This document shows, one piece after another, positions 12,886-23,903 of a stretch of 64,000 nt of DNA (positions are counted from its first letter, which is position 1; every line of letters begins with the position of its first letter). Where the stretch lies: assembly GCF_040954645.1 (NCBI RefSeq), contig NC_092808.1:84823389-84887388 (forward strand), given 5' to 3'. The translations under genes were made by a program, and so were the position numbers. The notes under the pieces were generated by a model. The model did not search any database and was not told the DNA's origin. It was given only the letters and a program-made list of their open reading frames with translations. The stretch comes from Diabrotica undecimpunctata (Eukaryota; Arthropoda; Insecta; Coleoptera; Chrysomelidae).

Positions 12886-13663
12886 ACTTTTAACCGGTTT
12901 AGAACATCGTCTAGGAGAAATTATTAGGGCTAGTAATCCAATAGATCTCATTGAAGCAAGCAATCGTATTAGACGCAAACTTCAATTGTCATATTTTGAA
13001 GAACAAAAATCTAATTCTAGATCAACTATTCCTAAATCCTCTCAAACAATGAGAAGACCCTCATCTCAGTTTACAAAATGTACAAATTGTGGCCGCATTG
13101 GTCATCTAAATAGTGAATGTCGCTCTTCACGTTTCGTACAGCCAAACCAAACTTTTTCTAGTCCACACGGTTACCAAAACTAATATAATAATGGACCTAA
13201 CAACTATCAAAACAATCAGAATCCTAATAGGAATCAATATTCCTCCAACAATCCAAATTTCAACCAACAGAGACCTTCCTTTTCATCTCAAAATCAAAAT
13301 CGTCCATCTGTTATTCAAAGAAACCCAAACTTCCAACGGGCACATGTTTTAAACGAATACCCTGATGAAATGACGACTAACTATTATACAAAAGAATAAT
13401 ATACAGATAATTATTATAATACCGATAATTATGAAAACTATGAAACAGATTATTATACAGAAAATAATCCACAAACTGATAACATTTACGAAACCAATAA
13501 CACACAAAATTATCAGGATTTTCTTTCACTTCAGAATCAAAATCATCCTCCCAATCATACGAACCCCTCAACGGATATTACGAATATCCAAGAACAAATC
13601 CAAGCACTCAACTTGGACAACTTTCATTCGAATCTCAATTTTCCCGAACAGACATTCATGTAA
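12872..13663 (+). pseudogene. Errantivirus-type Gag, C-terminal part
   Basis: The frame contains one nucleocapsid zinc knuckle, CTNCGRIGHLNSEC (C-X2-C-X4-H-X4-C), at about 13078-13120. A long Asn/Gln/Tyr-rich tail follows, in the same frame, to about 13660. Two in-frame stops (13181 and about 13397) interrupt it. The capsid region is absent because the element is truncated. Pol follows in the -1 frame relative to Gag, as expected for this group where a -1 frameshift makes Gag-Pol. Confidence 0.75.
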
Positions 13664-13677
13664 CCCCATTTCATACA

Positions 13678-16240
13678 ATGAGTTCCAAAAATTTATATTA
13701 CATTAACGATGCTACCAACACTTTTAAACTTTTAATCGACACAGGTGTTGGAATAACTGTTTTCAAAGAAAACACAGCACGCAATTATCATAATAGATTT
13801 CCTGAAAACGTTACTATTCAAGGTATAACCGATCAAAAATTGTTAATAACAGAATCTGTCCTGATTCCCTTCACTGACGATAATCCTCACAAAGTCTTTA
13901 TTTTCAATTTAAACATTGATTTCGGTGGCATAATAGGCCTAGACTTTCTAGATCATTATGAATGCGTAATAGATCTTAAATCCCGATAGTTGCATACAAA
14001 TTTTAAAACTGTCACCCTTCACAAAGTAGGACACGAGACAAACACACCTCCTAAAGACAAAACACCGACACACCCTACAGAAACAAGACAAAACGAACCT
14101 AAAATAAAAATTAAATCAGATTCTAAATAGGAATCAAATTTAAAATATCAAAACCCTATAAATGAAAAATATACTATCGTAAAAAACCGAGATCAAGACA
14201 AAAATCTTAAAAGACCAGAGAGAAAACGAATAAAAGGAAAAAACAGAATTACCATTGACAGCCGGACCGAACAAATATGCAGACTAAAATGCAACTTATC
14301 AAATACAGATGCCATACTATCAGCTCAAGAAATAGAAAAAGTTAGATTACCTCATGGATTAGTCCATGTAGATGAAAATGGAGAATTCTTAACTTCCGTA
14401 CTAAATGCTAATGCTATGCCGAAGACAATCAAATTTTCAGACATTTTAATCTAACCTTTCAACAATTCGGAGACAATCTTATCCTACAACGGAAATGATT
14501 TTGAAGAACCCGTAGTAGATAGAAGACGAATAATTAAAGGACAACTAAGAATTGATCATCTAAATTGCGAAGAACAAGAACTAATTCTAGATATATGTTC
14601 TGAATACGCAGATATATTTTATGTGGAAAAAGACAAACTGACCTTCACAAACGAAATCAAGCACAAAATCGAAACAAACAACGCTAAACCTATCTTCACT
14701 AAATCCTATAGATATCCTCAAATACATAAGGAAGAGGTAAAGACGCAAATTAATAAAATGTTAGAAGAAGGAATAATCCAGAAAAGTGTCTCGCCCTGGT
14801 CGAGTCCAGTCTGGGTCGTACCGAAGAAATTAGATGCGTCAGGAAAACAAAAATGGCGAGTTGTCATTGATTATCGAAAACTCAACGAACTCACAGTACA
14901 AGACCGTTATCCTCTACCACAAATATCAGAACTATTGGACCAACTAGGAAGATGCCAATACTTCACAACACTAGATTTAGCGTCTGGATTTCACCAGATT
15001 GAAATCGAGCCACAAGACATCCAGAAAACGGCCTTTTCTGTCGAAAATGGACATTACGAATTTGTCCGCATACCATTCGGACTAATGAATGCTCCATCTA
15101 CTTTCCAAAGAGTAATGGACAACATCCTCTTAGGAATACAAAACGAAAGATGCTTAGTGTATATGGATGACATAATTATCTACTCACCCACTATTCATGA
15201 TCACATGTTACGACTAACAGAAGTTTTTAAAAGGTTACGAAAACCAAATTTAAAAATACAGCCAGACAAGTGCGAATTTTTAAGAAAAGAAGTAGCATAT
15301 TTGGGCCACCTTGTAACAGAAAATGGTGTAAAAACAAATCCAGCTAAAATATCTTGCATCAAAAACTTCCCGGAACCAAAGAACACCAAAGAAATAAAGT
15401 CATTCTTAGGCTTAGCCGGTTACTATAGAAGATATATTCCAAATTTTGCCAAAATTTCTAAACCACTTACGAAACTACTTCAGAAAGACGTACCTTTTAT
15501 TTTTAATTCTGATTGCAAAGAAGCCTTTAACGAACTAAAAAATATTTTAACTTCAGATCCAATACTTATATATCCCAATTTTGAGGAACCATTTTTACTA
15601 ACTGACGCTAGTGCATTCGCGATTGGAGCTGTTCTATCGCAAGGCCCTATTGGAAAAGATTTACCCATAGCTTATGCCTCCAGAACATTATGCGGTGCCG
15701 AAACAAAATATTCGACTATAGAGAGAGAACTATTAGCTATTGTATAGGCAGTCAAACATTTGAGACCATATTTTTTTGGCCGAAAATTCACCCTGATTAC
15801 AGATCAACGACCCTTTACATGGCTTTTCTCGATAAAAGATCCCGGAAGCCGATTAGCGCGTTGGCGCCTAAAACTCGAAGAATACAATTATAAAATAGAA
15901 CATCGCGCAGGAAAAATAAACAGAAATGAAGATCCCCTTTCAAGGATAAAGATTAACCATTTCAAGGATTGTGCAAACTTTCAATCAAAAATCTCATTAC
16001 ATGCATCGAATAAAGATGACACGGAAACTCAAGAAAACGAAGACGATGATGAAGAAAATATAGAAAAAATGTCCGAAGAACTTGACAAGTTTATCGAACT
16101 GTATAGAACTAAGTCAATAATCGATTATTCTAAAATTGAAACATCGAATACGGACTTATTAGACAAATCCAACAAAAATATTGGCATACAAATATTACAT
16201 TTTTTTGGCAAAATAAACTTGAAGAACTCCACGAGAAAAT
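13678..16240 (+). pseudogene. Errantivirus-type Pol: protease, reverse transcriptase, RNase H
   Basis: The protease (13678-13989) shows LLIDTGVGIT, with the catalytic D-T-G, and later IIGLDFLD. The reverse transcriptase occupies 14623-15747 (374 residues), with WRVVIDYRKLN, LDLASGFHQIE, the FGLMNAPSTFQRVMD block and the catalytic YMDD. RNase H begins TDASAFAIGAVLSQ and continues past an in-frame TAG at 15745 into 15760-15950 (LITDQRPFTWLF). All parts are in one frame but are broken by stops at 13987 and 15745 and in the linker. It is inactive. This part of Pol would copy genomic RNA into DNA in the cytoplasm. Confidence 0.9.
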
Positions 16241-16241
16241 A

Positions 16242-17527
16242 ATGAATGACATATTCGAAGAAAACATGGAATATAGTAACCGAAAAATTAATATTGTACA
16301 CAGCAAAACTGTAAAAGATCGAAAATATTTTATTATACCATTACCGTTTGATCCCGAACGAGTAATATCACATTTGTTTCTTGTACTTTTTGCAAATAAA
16401 GATCAATTCGATGAAACAAAAATATATTGTGTCGAAAATAATCTCGAACTACCTATCCTAGAAATATTTTCTTACATTTTTGCTGACAAAGAATTAAAAT
16501 TAAGAATCTGTCAAAATATAATTAAAACAGCCAGCGAAGATGAAATCCCTCAAATTTTAGATCATTACCATTGCGGTAAAAACAACTTACATCGAGGAAT
16601 AAACGAAACTGTCAGAAGAATAAAGCAGAAATACAATTGGAAGAATTTAACAAAAGATGTAGAGAAATTTGTAAAAGCATGTGAAATTTGCCAAAAAGTT
16701 AAGATTTGCAGGAAAAACTTAAGTGGACCACTAGTCATAACAGAAACTCCAAAAACACCATTCGAAAGAATAAATGTGGATATATTCGAATACCCTACTA
16801 GGAACTACGCTTTAACTATTCGTGACGAATTGACAAAATTCACGCAAGCCTATCCTTTGGAAGACAAAAAGGCAGTAACAGTAGTCAAGACACTCCTACT
16901 CTTTTTTCAACACTATGGAACACCACTAAGAATTCATTGTGACTGCGGTCGAGAATTCGAGAATGCTATAATCAAAGATCTATGCGAATTATACGACATT
17001 AAACTAACATTTTCTAGCGTTAACCATCCAAAATCTAATGGATCTATAGAAATCAAGCCGAGAACCCAAACGATCATCCCTTCACTATACTTCCTTATGC
17101 AATAATATGCTATAACAACACAAAGAATAAGACCCACGGTTTCACACCATATGAACTTATATTTGGGCACACTGCAAACCGACCACCAGAAACTCTATAC
17201 AATCAAAAAACACTAATGAGTAAATATATTCGAGACCTGAATAATCGCATGGAATATTTTTACAAAGTAGCCAGAGCAAAAACAGAAAGACAGAAAGAAA
17301 AGGCGAAAGTAAGATTTGACGAGAATATTTCAGAACGAAGACCTGATTTTAAAATTGGTGACAAAGTTTACGTAAAAGAATCCCAAAATAAATCAAAATC
17401 GGATAATCTTTTTAATGGACCTTTCGAAATTCAAGAAGTTTTTACAAATTCCGCAATTATCCTTAACCCCAAAACTAACCAAACCTCTAAAGTAAATTTT
17501 GACAGACTCAAACCTTATTTTGAATAA
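16242..17527 (+). pseudogene. Errantivirus-type integrase
   Basis: The zinc-binding HHCC module is visible (HYHCGKNNLHRG ... CEICQ, about 16565-16695). The core has the first Asp in NVDIFEY, the second in HCDCGREF and the Glu in NGSIEIK. The C-terminal part (17216-17527), with GDKVYVKE and FNGPFEI, lies in another frame. The frame also changes against RNase H near 16240. Integrase inserts the cDNA into the host genome; this copy cannot make an intact one. Confidence 0.85.
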
Positions 17528-17545
17528 TTTTCCTTTACAGATTCT

Positions 17546-19382
17546 ATGGACTCCTTCCTATCGTCCAATCCCAAATTCTCCTCACTCCAATTAATAACAC
17601 AATTGGAATATTTTTTTGTGAAAAAGGAACTATACGAATATCTAACGACAAATGGACTTTACTTGTTTAAAAAGAATTATTACCTATCAAAACTACAATA
17701 TCCAATAATGACAGAATTTTGGAAAAATTTATTAACGTGGATACACCGAGAAAACTTGCCTTTCAAGCCGAAGTATAGACACATGTTAGTCTGCTAAAAC
17801 AAATCTCAAACTCCGTTAATTTAAAATATAAAGAAATAACCTCTGACACAGTACCTTATAATAAACGCCTAAAACGCGGTTTATTAAATGGTATTGGAAC
17901 AATCTGGAAATCTATTACTGGAAATTTAGACGCCTCTGATGGCGAATACTTTAATAAATGTATAAATAAGATAAATTCCGATGAAACTCAAATTGAAAAT
18001 TTTCTAAAAAATCAAATATCTTTTACCACTTCAGTTATAAGAACTTTCAACAATACAATTCAAAAATTGCAAATAGACGAAGAAACTTTTAACAAAGACT
18101 TAAAAAATATGGAGCCTACACTTCTGGACATTAAAAATGACATCTTCTTTTACCAAGCACAATTACAAATACTAGATTTATGTGAGTCCTTAATGGAAAG
18201 CTACGTATTTTTAGAAAATTATTTAAATGATATACTAAATTCTATCGCCTGCAAATTCTACATAGTTCTATTATTTCGCCCATAGACTTAATGGGCGCAT
18301 TAAAAGAAATCTCACAGTCATTACAAAATATCGTATTGCCTCTACCCACTTATATGTCAAATATAGCTCAGTATATTGACATAATAAAACTGCAAGCTTA
18401 TCAGCTTAATTCAAAAATTGTTTTCGTCCTCGAAATTCCGTTAGTTGATCCCGAAATATGCACCTTGTATCAATTATATTCAATACCAATATTAGATAAT
18501 CAAACTGGTTTTCATCATATACTTTCAACTGTTCATAAATACATAGCGCAAGATGATGATTTAATTTCATATGTTTTACCCATGGACACCGAAAAATGCA
18601 AACAAATCAGTCAAAACCAAAGAATGTGTACAGACATTCTTCCGTATCCCATAGACACAGATGCTATATGTGAAGCCCAGCTTTTGAAACCTCTCAGCAA
18701 CTTACCAAAAACTTGCCAGATGTCCATGCTCTTGGCACAAGGTTACAATGTACAAGAAATTGACCGAAATTTATGGTTACTAACCATTTCCGATCCATTA
18801 CCAGTAACAATCAAATGTGCAAGAAAAGACGTCACTACACAAATAGTCAAAACAAATTCAATCTTAAGATTAATTCCCGAATGTATTGCATTCATCGGCA
18901 GTACCAGAATTCATGCTAGAGACCAAATTGAGAAATATACAAATATCACGTATAGAAGTCACCCAGTTAACGTACCCTACAGATGCTGTGACCATTTTGA
19001 GACAAAGAGTCACCTATCAAAATTGAAACTACTAAAACTCAGTAAGATCAACGTAGATGACTTAAATATTGCACAACACAAATTGGACCAATATTCAGAA
19101 GAACTGGACCATATTATGAGCCAATCATTTATTGAGGAACATCTACCCTTATTCACTATATCAACCTTATCCCTGAATATTATCCTAGTTATCTTATATC
19201 TTTTCTGCAAATACCGAACCAAAATATTCCCAAAAATTGCAATCTTCTTGTACCAGGATCAGCCTCCTACTTCATTACCACGCAGAAATTCCATTAGACA
19301 AAAACTTCAGGGCTTAGCCTCCTTCAGAAGAAGACCCAATGTCCAACAAGAAAGCGAAGCAGAAACACCAATTACTCTGTAA
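17546..19382 (+). pseudogene. Errantivirus-type envelope glycoprotein
   Basis: The frame is open in three pieces: 17546-17797, about 17782-18285 and 18291-19382. The furin-like cleavage site RLKR (17866-17877) is followed at once by a Gly-rich start resembling the conserved fusion-peptide region of this family. A hydrophobic segment near 19145-19215 (LSLNIILVILYLF) is the transmembrane anchor, and a short basic cytoplasmic tail follows. Several Cys are spread over the middle. Frame changes near 17795 and 18255 break it. An env gene distinguishes errantivirus-type from ordinary gypsy elements. Confidence 0.85.
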
Positions 19383-19410
19383 AAGTCAAAGCAATGGCAT
19401 TGACTTTTCA

Positions 19411-19735
19411 CTAATAAGGGGAGCTGTTGTATGAGAAAATATTAACCTTGAACTAGCTTAAGTTCGCCGACTTCAGATTTCATCATCCCATTCCCATAGA
19501 AACCGCTGAGCACGCAGTAAAACTTTGTACGAACCGTTGGCCAATATTCATGGGAACAGCGATTCAGCATTTCATACCAAACCTATAAATTACCATTTTC
19601 AGATGCCGGAACCACTCTTAGCTGCAACTTCGACCAGTCCAGTTATTGTAGTCATTTTAAATTAATTTAATTTTGTACTATTATTTAATATTTAATTTGT
19701 AACAAATAAAGTTCTTTTTTAAAAAGTTAAATACG
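19411..19735 (+). repeat. 3' LTR of the errantivirus-type element, with polypurine tract
   Basis: Directly after env stands AATAAGGGGAGC (19413-19424), a polypurine tract, then TGTTGTATGAG as the likely LTR start. A TATA-like CTATAAATTACC lies near 19585 and an AATAAAG polyadenylation signal at 19705. The right edge is uncertain because no second LTR is present for comparison. Confidence 0.65.
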
Positions 19736-19751
19736 TGATTAGTGATCTAAC

Positions 19752-19769
19752 ATATATATATATATATAT

Positions 19770-19823
<54 letters not shown>
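19752..19823. repeat. (AT)n microsatellite
   Basis: An AT tract with one GATA interruption lies just beyond the errantivirus LTR. Confidence 0.9.
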
Positions 19824-19828
<5 letters not shown>

Positions 19829-19844
19829 ATATTCAATATATATA

Positions 19845-20372
19845 TTCAATTGATATTCACTTGTATAACTATCTGCCTAACGAAATAAAAATTCTGTCTC
19901 CACCACTGTTTAAAAATAGGATCAGAAAGCATTTTTTAACATATTGTTTTTACTCAAAGACAGAATACCTCAATACACCTTTATAACGTGTACCCAGTTT
20001 GGTCAGAATACTGTCGATTTACTATCTACATATCACATTGTATTATTGCTATTAAAATGTACTAAGTTTTATGTATTAGTTTATTTAGTCATCGATTCGG
20101 GAATATTCTTAATTATTTGCACATTTTTGTTACTTCCATATTTCAAAGATTTTTTATGTAACAGTTTAGGTTTGTTTTTTTTTTTGGTTAGAGATTTTTT
20201 TATCTTAAATTTTTAATTTTAATTCTTCTGCTAATACTTACATATGTATATTACTTTAGCCAATATGGTTAAGTTAATTTTAAGTTTACATTATTATATC
20301 TTTTATTGTATTTTTTATACGGACTTCAAACTTTATGTAAAGTGGTCAATAAACGTTCTATCTATCTATCTA

Positions 20373-20376
<4 letters not shown>
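19845..20376 (+). mobile_element. CR1-like non-LTR retrotransposon, 3' end
   Basis: The end of the coding region reads LYNYLPNEIKILSPPLFKNR, then a KHFLTYCFYS block. This is the C-terminal signature of CR1-type elements (LPxxIK...FK..LK..L....FYS). About 370 bp of AT-rich 3' untranslated sequence follows, ending GTCAATAAACGTTCTA and a (TCTA)n run at 20359-20376. Everything upstream is lost. Confidence 0.6.

Positions 20377-20437
<61 letters not shown>
20376..20437. repeat. (AT)n microsatellite
   Basis: The AT tract grows directly out of the (TCTA)n tail of the CR1-like element. Confidence 0.9.
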
Positions 20438-20439
<2 letters not shown>

Positions 20440-20440
<1 letters not shown>

Positions 20441-20845
20441 AGTCTTTTCTCTCAATAATTCCAGAACTAGTTCATCTCATCTCTTATATAGCTATTACAT
20501 CGGCTTTTATTTCATTCAGTTCTTGTGTTAACAATTTAAGAGCGCCTGGGGCATAAAGGGTTCGTACGTTCTACAAGTAGATTCGTATTCGTAAATCGTT
20601 ATTCCCTTATCGTTTGCTAGGTCGTCGTAAATTAAACAGTCCGGCTTTTCTTCTTTGTGCTTTCATAACAAGTTTTTTAAGGGAAGAGGTCGTTAATCAT
20701 TTGTCCAAAGCCCTAGTTTTCAAAGGAGCATTTATACAGCTCTCATTTGCCCTGACTCTGCTTCCCACTGGGGTTGGTTACCGCAATCTTCCACAGAGTT
20801 GCACAGGTTACCGGGGTTCACTGCGTGGAGGTGAGTTTCAAAAAT
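20440..20845 (-). pseudogene. RTE-like element, 5' part with endonuclease start
   Basis: On the minus strand the translation reads NVRTLYAPGALKLLTQELNE, then IKADVIAI and GIIERKDYNI, separated by stops. This is the start of the apurinic-type endonuclease of RTE elements (WNVRTLY..GAL...). About 240 bp of moderately GC-rich sequence upstream on that strand would be the 5' untranslated or N-terminal region. The rest of the ORF is missing. Confidence 0.7.
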
Positions 20846-21170
20846 AATATCGTCAGCTCCACCTGCCAATGCAAATTCTCAGGAATCTGCACGTCAACCA
20901 CCACCCAAACACCATGTCAGTGAACCACGTCATCATCGACAATATAAGTGAACTGCTTTTCATAGGGTACGTACACCAGGCGCCCTAAGGAAAAAGTTAT
21001 ATTTCTTTCAGCTAAGCTTCTGAACTTGGTTAAAAACGAACTTCCTGATGAGTGCCGTGACGTTCTGGAAACAACCACACTAATATATCGTAAAAAGAAT
21101 AAGCTGCAAGCCACAGATGTTGATCCAATAGCCGTTCCCAACGTATAGCTGGTAATATACAAGATATCTT
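20846..21170 (+). other. Unidentified coding-like segment
   Basis: One plus-strand frame from about 20965 to 21147 is open and has a protein-like composition (SAKLLNLVKNELPDECRDV, then LETTTLIYRKKN and DVDPIAVPNV). Another frame upstream is Pro/His-rich. I do not recognise the family; the pattern is vaguely like the tail of a MADF/BESS-type DNA-binding protein. There is no convincing start or splice site. Confidence 0.3.
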
Positions 21171-21468
21171 CCTAATTACTAAATGCCTAAACAAAACTTC
21201 CTTGCACTATAGAATCATAGAATATAGAATAGAAGAGATCAGCTCTACCTTAACGGTGCACTGCCTAAACGAGGGTATAACGTTTAGGTCGGTTTTCAGT
21301 AGTAGTAGTGCATAGATTAGTAAACAGTGTCTCGGGGCTCAAGAATCCCCAAAGAAGACTTAAGAGAGGATTTCAAAAGCTCGACGCAGTGATAATCAAC
21401 GCGGTTCAACCCGGGTTCAAGCCTGGTGAGTTTAATAATAATTGTTTTAATTTTAATAATCTTAGTTT

Positions 21469-21473
<5 letters not shown>

Positions 21474-21532
<59 letters not shown>
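21474..21532. repeat. (AT)n(GT)n compound microsatellite
   Basis: About 43 bp of AT pass into eight GT units. Confidence 0.95.
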
Positions 21533-21533
<1 letters not shown>

Positions 21534-21579
21534 ATGGATTCGACCGTTAATTGATAGAAGTTCATTTTATCAAGCATTT

Positions 21580-22020
21580 TCAACACTGCCACAAATTTTA
21601 TTTTAATTTATATAACTACAGCTGTTTCGGCACAGTGCCTTTTTTAAGTGAGTTATTTTTATTATGCGTTAACACTTATATCATTATCTTTAACTAAATA
21701 AGTAAGTAGGGGGGGCTGTTTTTCTTAAGTTGGTCATTCAGAATTATAGCTCTATTTTTTAATTTGTTAATTATAAATTAGATAGATTCTAATAATGATA
21801 GCTTAAGGCACTTATTTTGAATGTGAAGAATCTGAATTTGGTTATTAAAAGAATGATTATGATCAAGAAGGTGAAGTGCATACGTAGAATCTGTTTTTCT
21901 ACTATTGAAAGCGCTTTTGTGTTCTGCTATATATTTGCTTAAGTCGGTGTGTGTTCTAAAAGCTGGCGTTATTCCTTTCTTTTTATGTGTTTGGCTATTT
22001 TTGATGATATCTTCTAATTT
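21580..22020 (-). pseudogene. Penelope-like GIY-YIG fragment
   Basis: On the minus strand an open stretch reads GITPAFRTHTDLSKYIAEHK, then SAFNSRKTDSTYALHLLDHN, HSFNNQIQILH and KLSLLESI. This is the second half of the GIY-YIG domain and the tail typical of one group of GIY-YIG-bearing retroelements. A GCTGTTTCGGC motif near 21610, as often seen near the 3' end of such elements, follows. It is a different subfamily from the pair at 1119-3306. Confidence 0.6.
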
Positions 22021-22029
22021 ATCTATCCA

Positions 22030-23190
22030 AACATAACCTTCTATGAAATGGAAATAGCTATAGAACTATCAAAGAATATGAAAGCAACCAGTCCAGATGA
22101 AATTCCCAGAAAAATTATCAAACTTTTTGATGATAAAGGCAAACATTCCCTTTTAAATCTCTTCAATAAAATATACGAAACAGGCCATATACCAAAAGAC
22201 TGGCTACTGTCAACATTTGTAATGATATTGAAAAAATAAACGCTAAACAATGTAGCGATCATCGTACTAGCAGTACTCAAAAGTTTCTTAAGAATACTGC
22301 ATTCAAGAATTTACAACAAAATAGAAGTACAACTAAGTGAAACACAGTTTGGTTTCAGAAACAACCTTGGAACCAGAGAAGCATTATTTAGTTTGTAGGT
22401 TTGGGTTCAAAGATGTAGAGATATAGAACTACCAGTGTATATGTGTTTTATCGACTTTGAAAAGGCCTTTGACCGAGTTACCCGCGACAAACTGATGGGT
22501 ATCTTGAAACAGGTGGGAATTGATGATTAAGACCTCCGTAACATCAAAAATTTATATTGGCATCAATGTGCAAACATACGAACGGGTCAGAATACGACGA
22601 AAGTAGTAGAAATACGACGTGGAGTGAGGCAGGGGTGTATTTTATCACCTCTAATTTTTAGTATCTACTCCGAGTTTATTTTCAAAGAAGTCTTAGATGA
22701 AAATGCAGGCATTAAAATCAACGGGATTAATGTCAACAATCTCAGTTACGCAGATGATGTGGTACTGATTGCATCCAATGAAAAAGAGTTGCAAATACTT
22801 ATAAACAGGGTACCCGAAACATGTGTTAAATATGGGCTAAAGCTTAATACGTTTAAGACAAAACTTATGGTTGTTAGAAAGACAAAGTTACAACCGATTA
22901 ACATCAGAGCGTATGGAATAGAGTTAGAAAAAATGCACAATATCACATATTTGGGCGTCAATGTTAATGATAACTGGGATATAAGCAAAGAAATATGAAT
23001 TCGCATTGAAAAAGCCAGAGTTGCCTTCTGTAACATAAAGACAATTCTGATTAGAAGAGATATTACATACTTAAAATACATGTTGCATCCATTAACTAAA
23101 ATCAGATTAATACGCTGCCACATATTATCCACATTGCTGTATGGCATGGAGAGCTGGACTCTTAGAACAACGCTAATGAAATAACTTTGA
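22030..23190 (+). pseudogene. RTE-like reverse transcriptase
   Basis: This is the best preserved RT of its type in the first half of the window. The blocks run SKNMKATSPDEIP, QFGFRNNLGTREALF, CFIDFEKAFDRV, RRGVRQGCILSP and the catalytic YADD (LSYADDVVLIAS), then KTKLMVV and TLLYGMESWTL. A few stops and one frame change (22239, 22398, 22528, 22996) disable it. The endonuclease is missing. RTE proteins nick target DNA and prime cDNA synthesis at the nick. A second, related tail follows immediately (23230-23665). Confidence 0.85.
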
Positions 23191-23229
23191 GATGTTGATT
23201 TACCGACGAATATTACGGATGAGGAAACA

Positions 23230-23665
23230 TAAGAGGGATTCCAATAGAAAAAGTAAAAAAATACAGATATCTTGGTACAATTATTAATGAAAATAACGAG
23301 TATATAGAAGAAATAAACATGAGAATTGGACAAGCTAGAGCAACATTTAATAAGATGAGAAAAGTATTATGCAGTAGAGAAACTCAAAATAAGAATATTA
23401 CGTTCATATATGTTTTCAGTGCTCCTGTATGGGGTGGAGGCCTGGACCTTAAAGAAAGAGGTGAGCGATCGACTTGAAGCATTCGAGATGTGGACCTACC
23501 GAAGAATATTAAAAATAAGTTGGGTAGACCGACTAACAAATGTTGAGGTCCTCAGAAAGATGACAAAGGAAATGGAAATCATGAATACGATTAAGATAAA
23601 AAAGTTACAATATCTCGGCCACGTTATGAGAGGAGATAAATATGTGTTGCTACAAACCATAATGC
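23230..23665 (+). pseudogene. RTE-like RT tail, left half, split by an LTR element
   Basis: The frame reads a KYRYLGTIIN-type block, then VLLYGVEAWTLKKEVSDRL, MWTYRRILKISWVDRL and LQYLGHVMRGDKYVLLQ. It breaks at 23665, where the gag-only LTR element starts, and resumes at 31203 with the expected next block (QGKIQGKRSIGRRRISWLNN). The 4 bases ATGC are present at both junctions. Before the insertion this was one continuous RTE 3' end. Confidence 0.8.
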
Positions 23666-23903
23666 TGTTGCCGAGAGGGGGCATTTGGGCCTGTAGGACC
23701 CATCGCCGGCTCTCCGGGCTTCTTCCTATCCCCGGAATTGGATTGGGTATTCACCATCTTTGGTTTGTCGCTGGCAGAAAGGTTAAATACCACCGCTGGT
23801 ATAAATAACAGTTCCAGTGACAAATATCTGTTATAGGTAACGGTTCCAAGGAACAGTTACAAAGTAACAGCGCAAAAATGGAAAACAGATAGGTACAAAT
23901 GAT

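Larger units (their letters stand above)
12872..19735 (+). mobile_element. Errantivirus-type (gypsy) endogenous element, 5'-truncated
   Basis: Gag, protease, RT, RNase H, integrase and envelope follow in the order of insect errantiviruses, with a polypurine tract and one LTR at the 3' end. The 5' LTR, primer site and most of gag are missing. All three coding regions carry stops or frameshifts, so this is an old, dead copy. It is oriented against the RTE tail at 12376-12885. Confidence 0.9.

Noticed and set aside
21295..21430. Possible tRNA-derived SINE (B-box-like GGTTCAAGCC)
   Set aside because: The B box has three mismatches, and I found no convincing A box at the right distance and no repeated copy.
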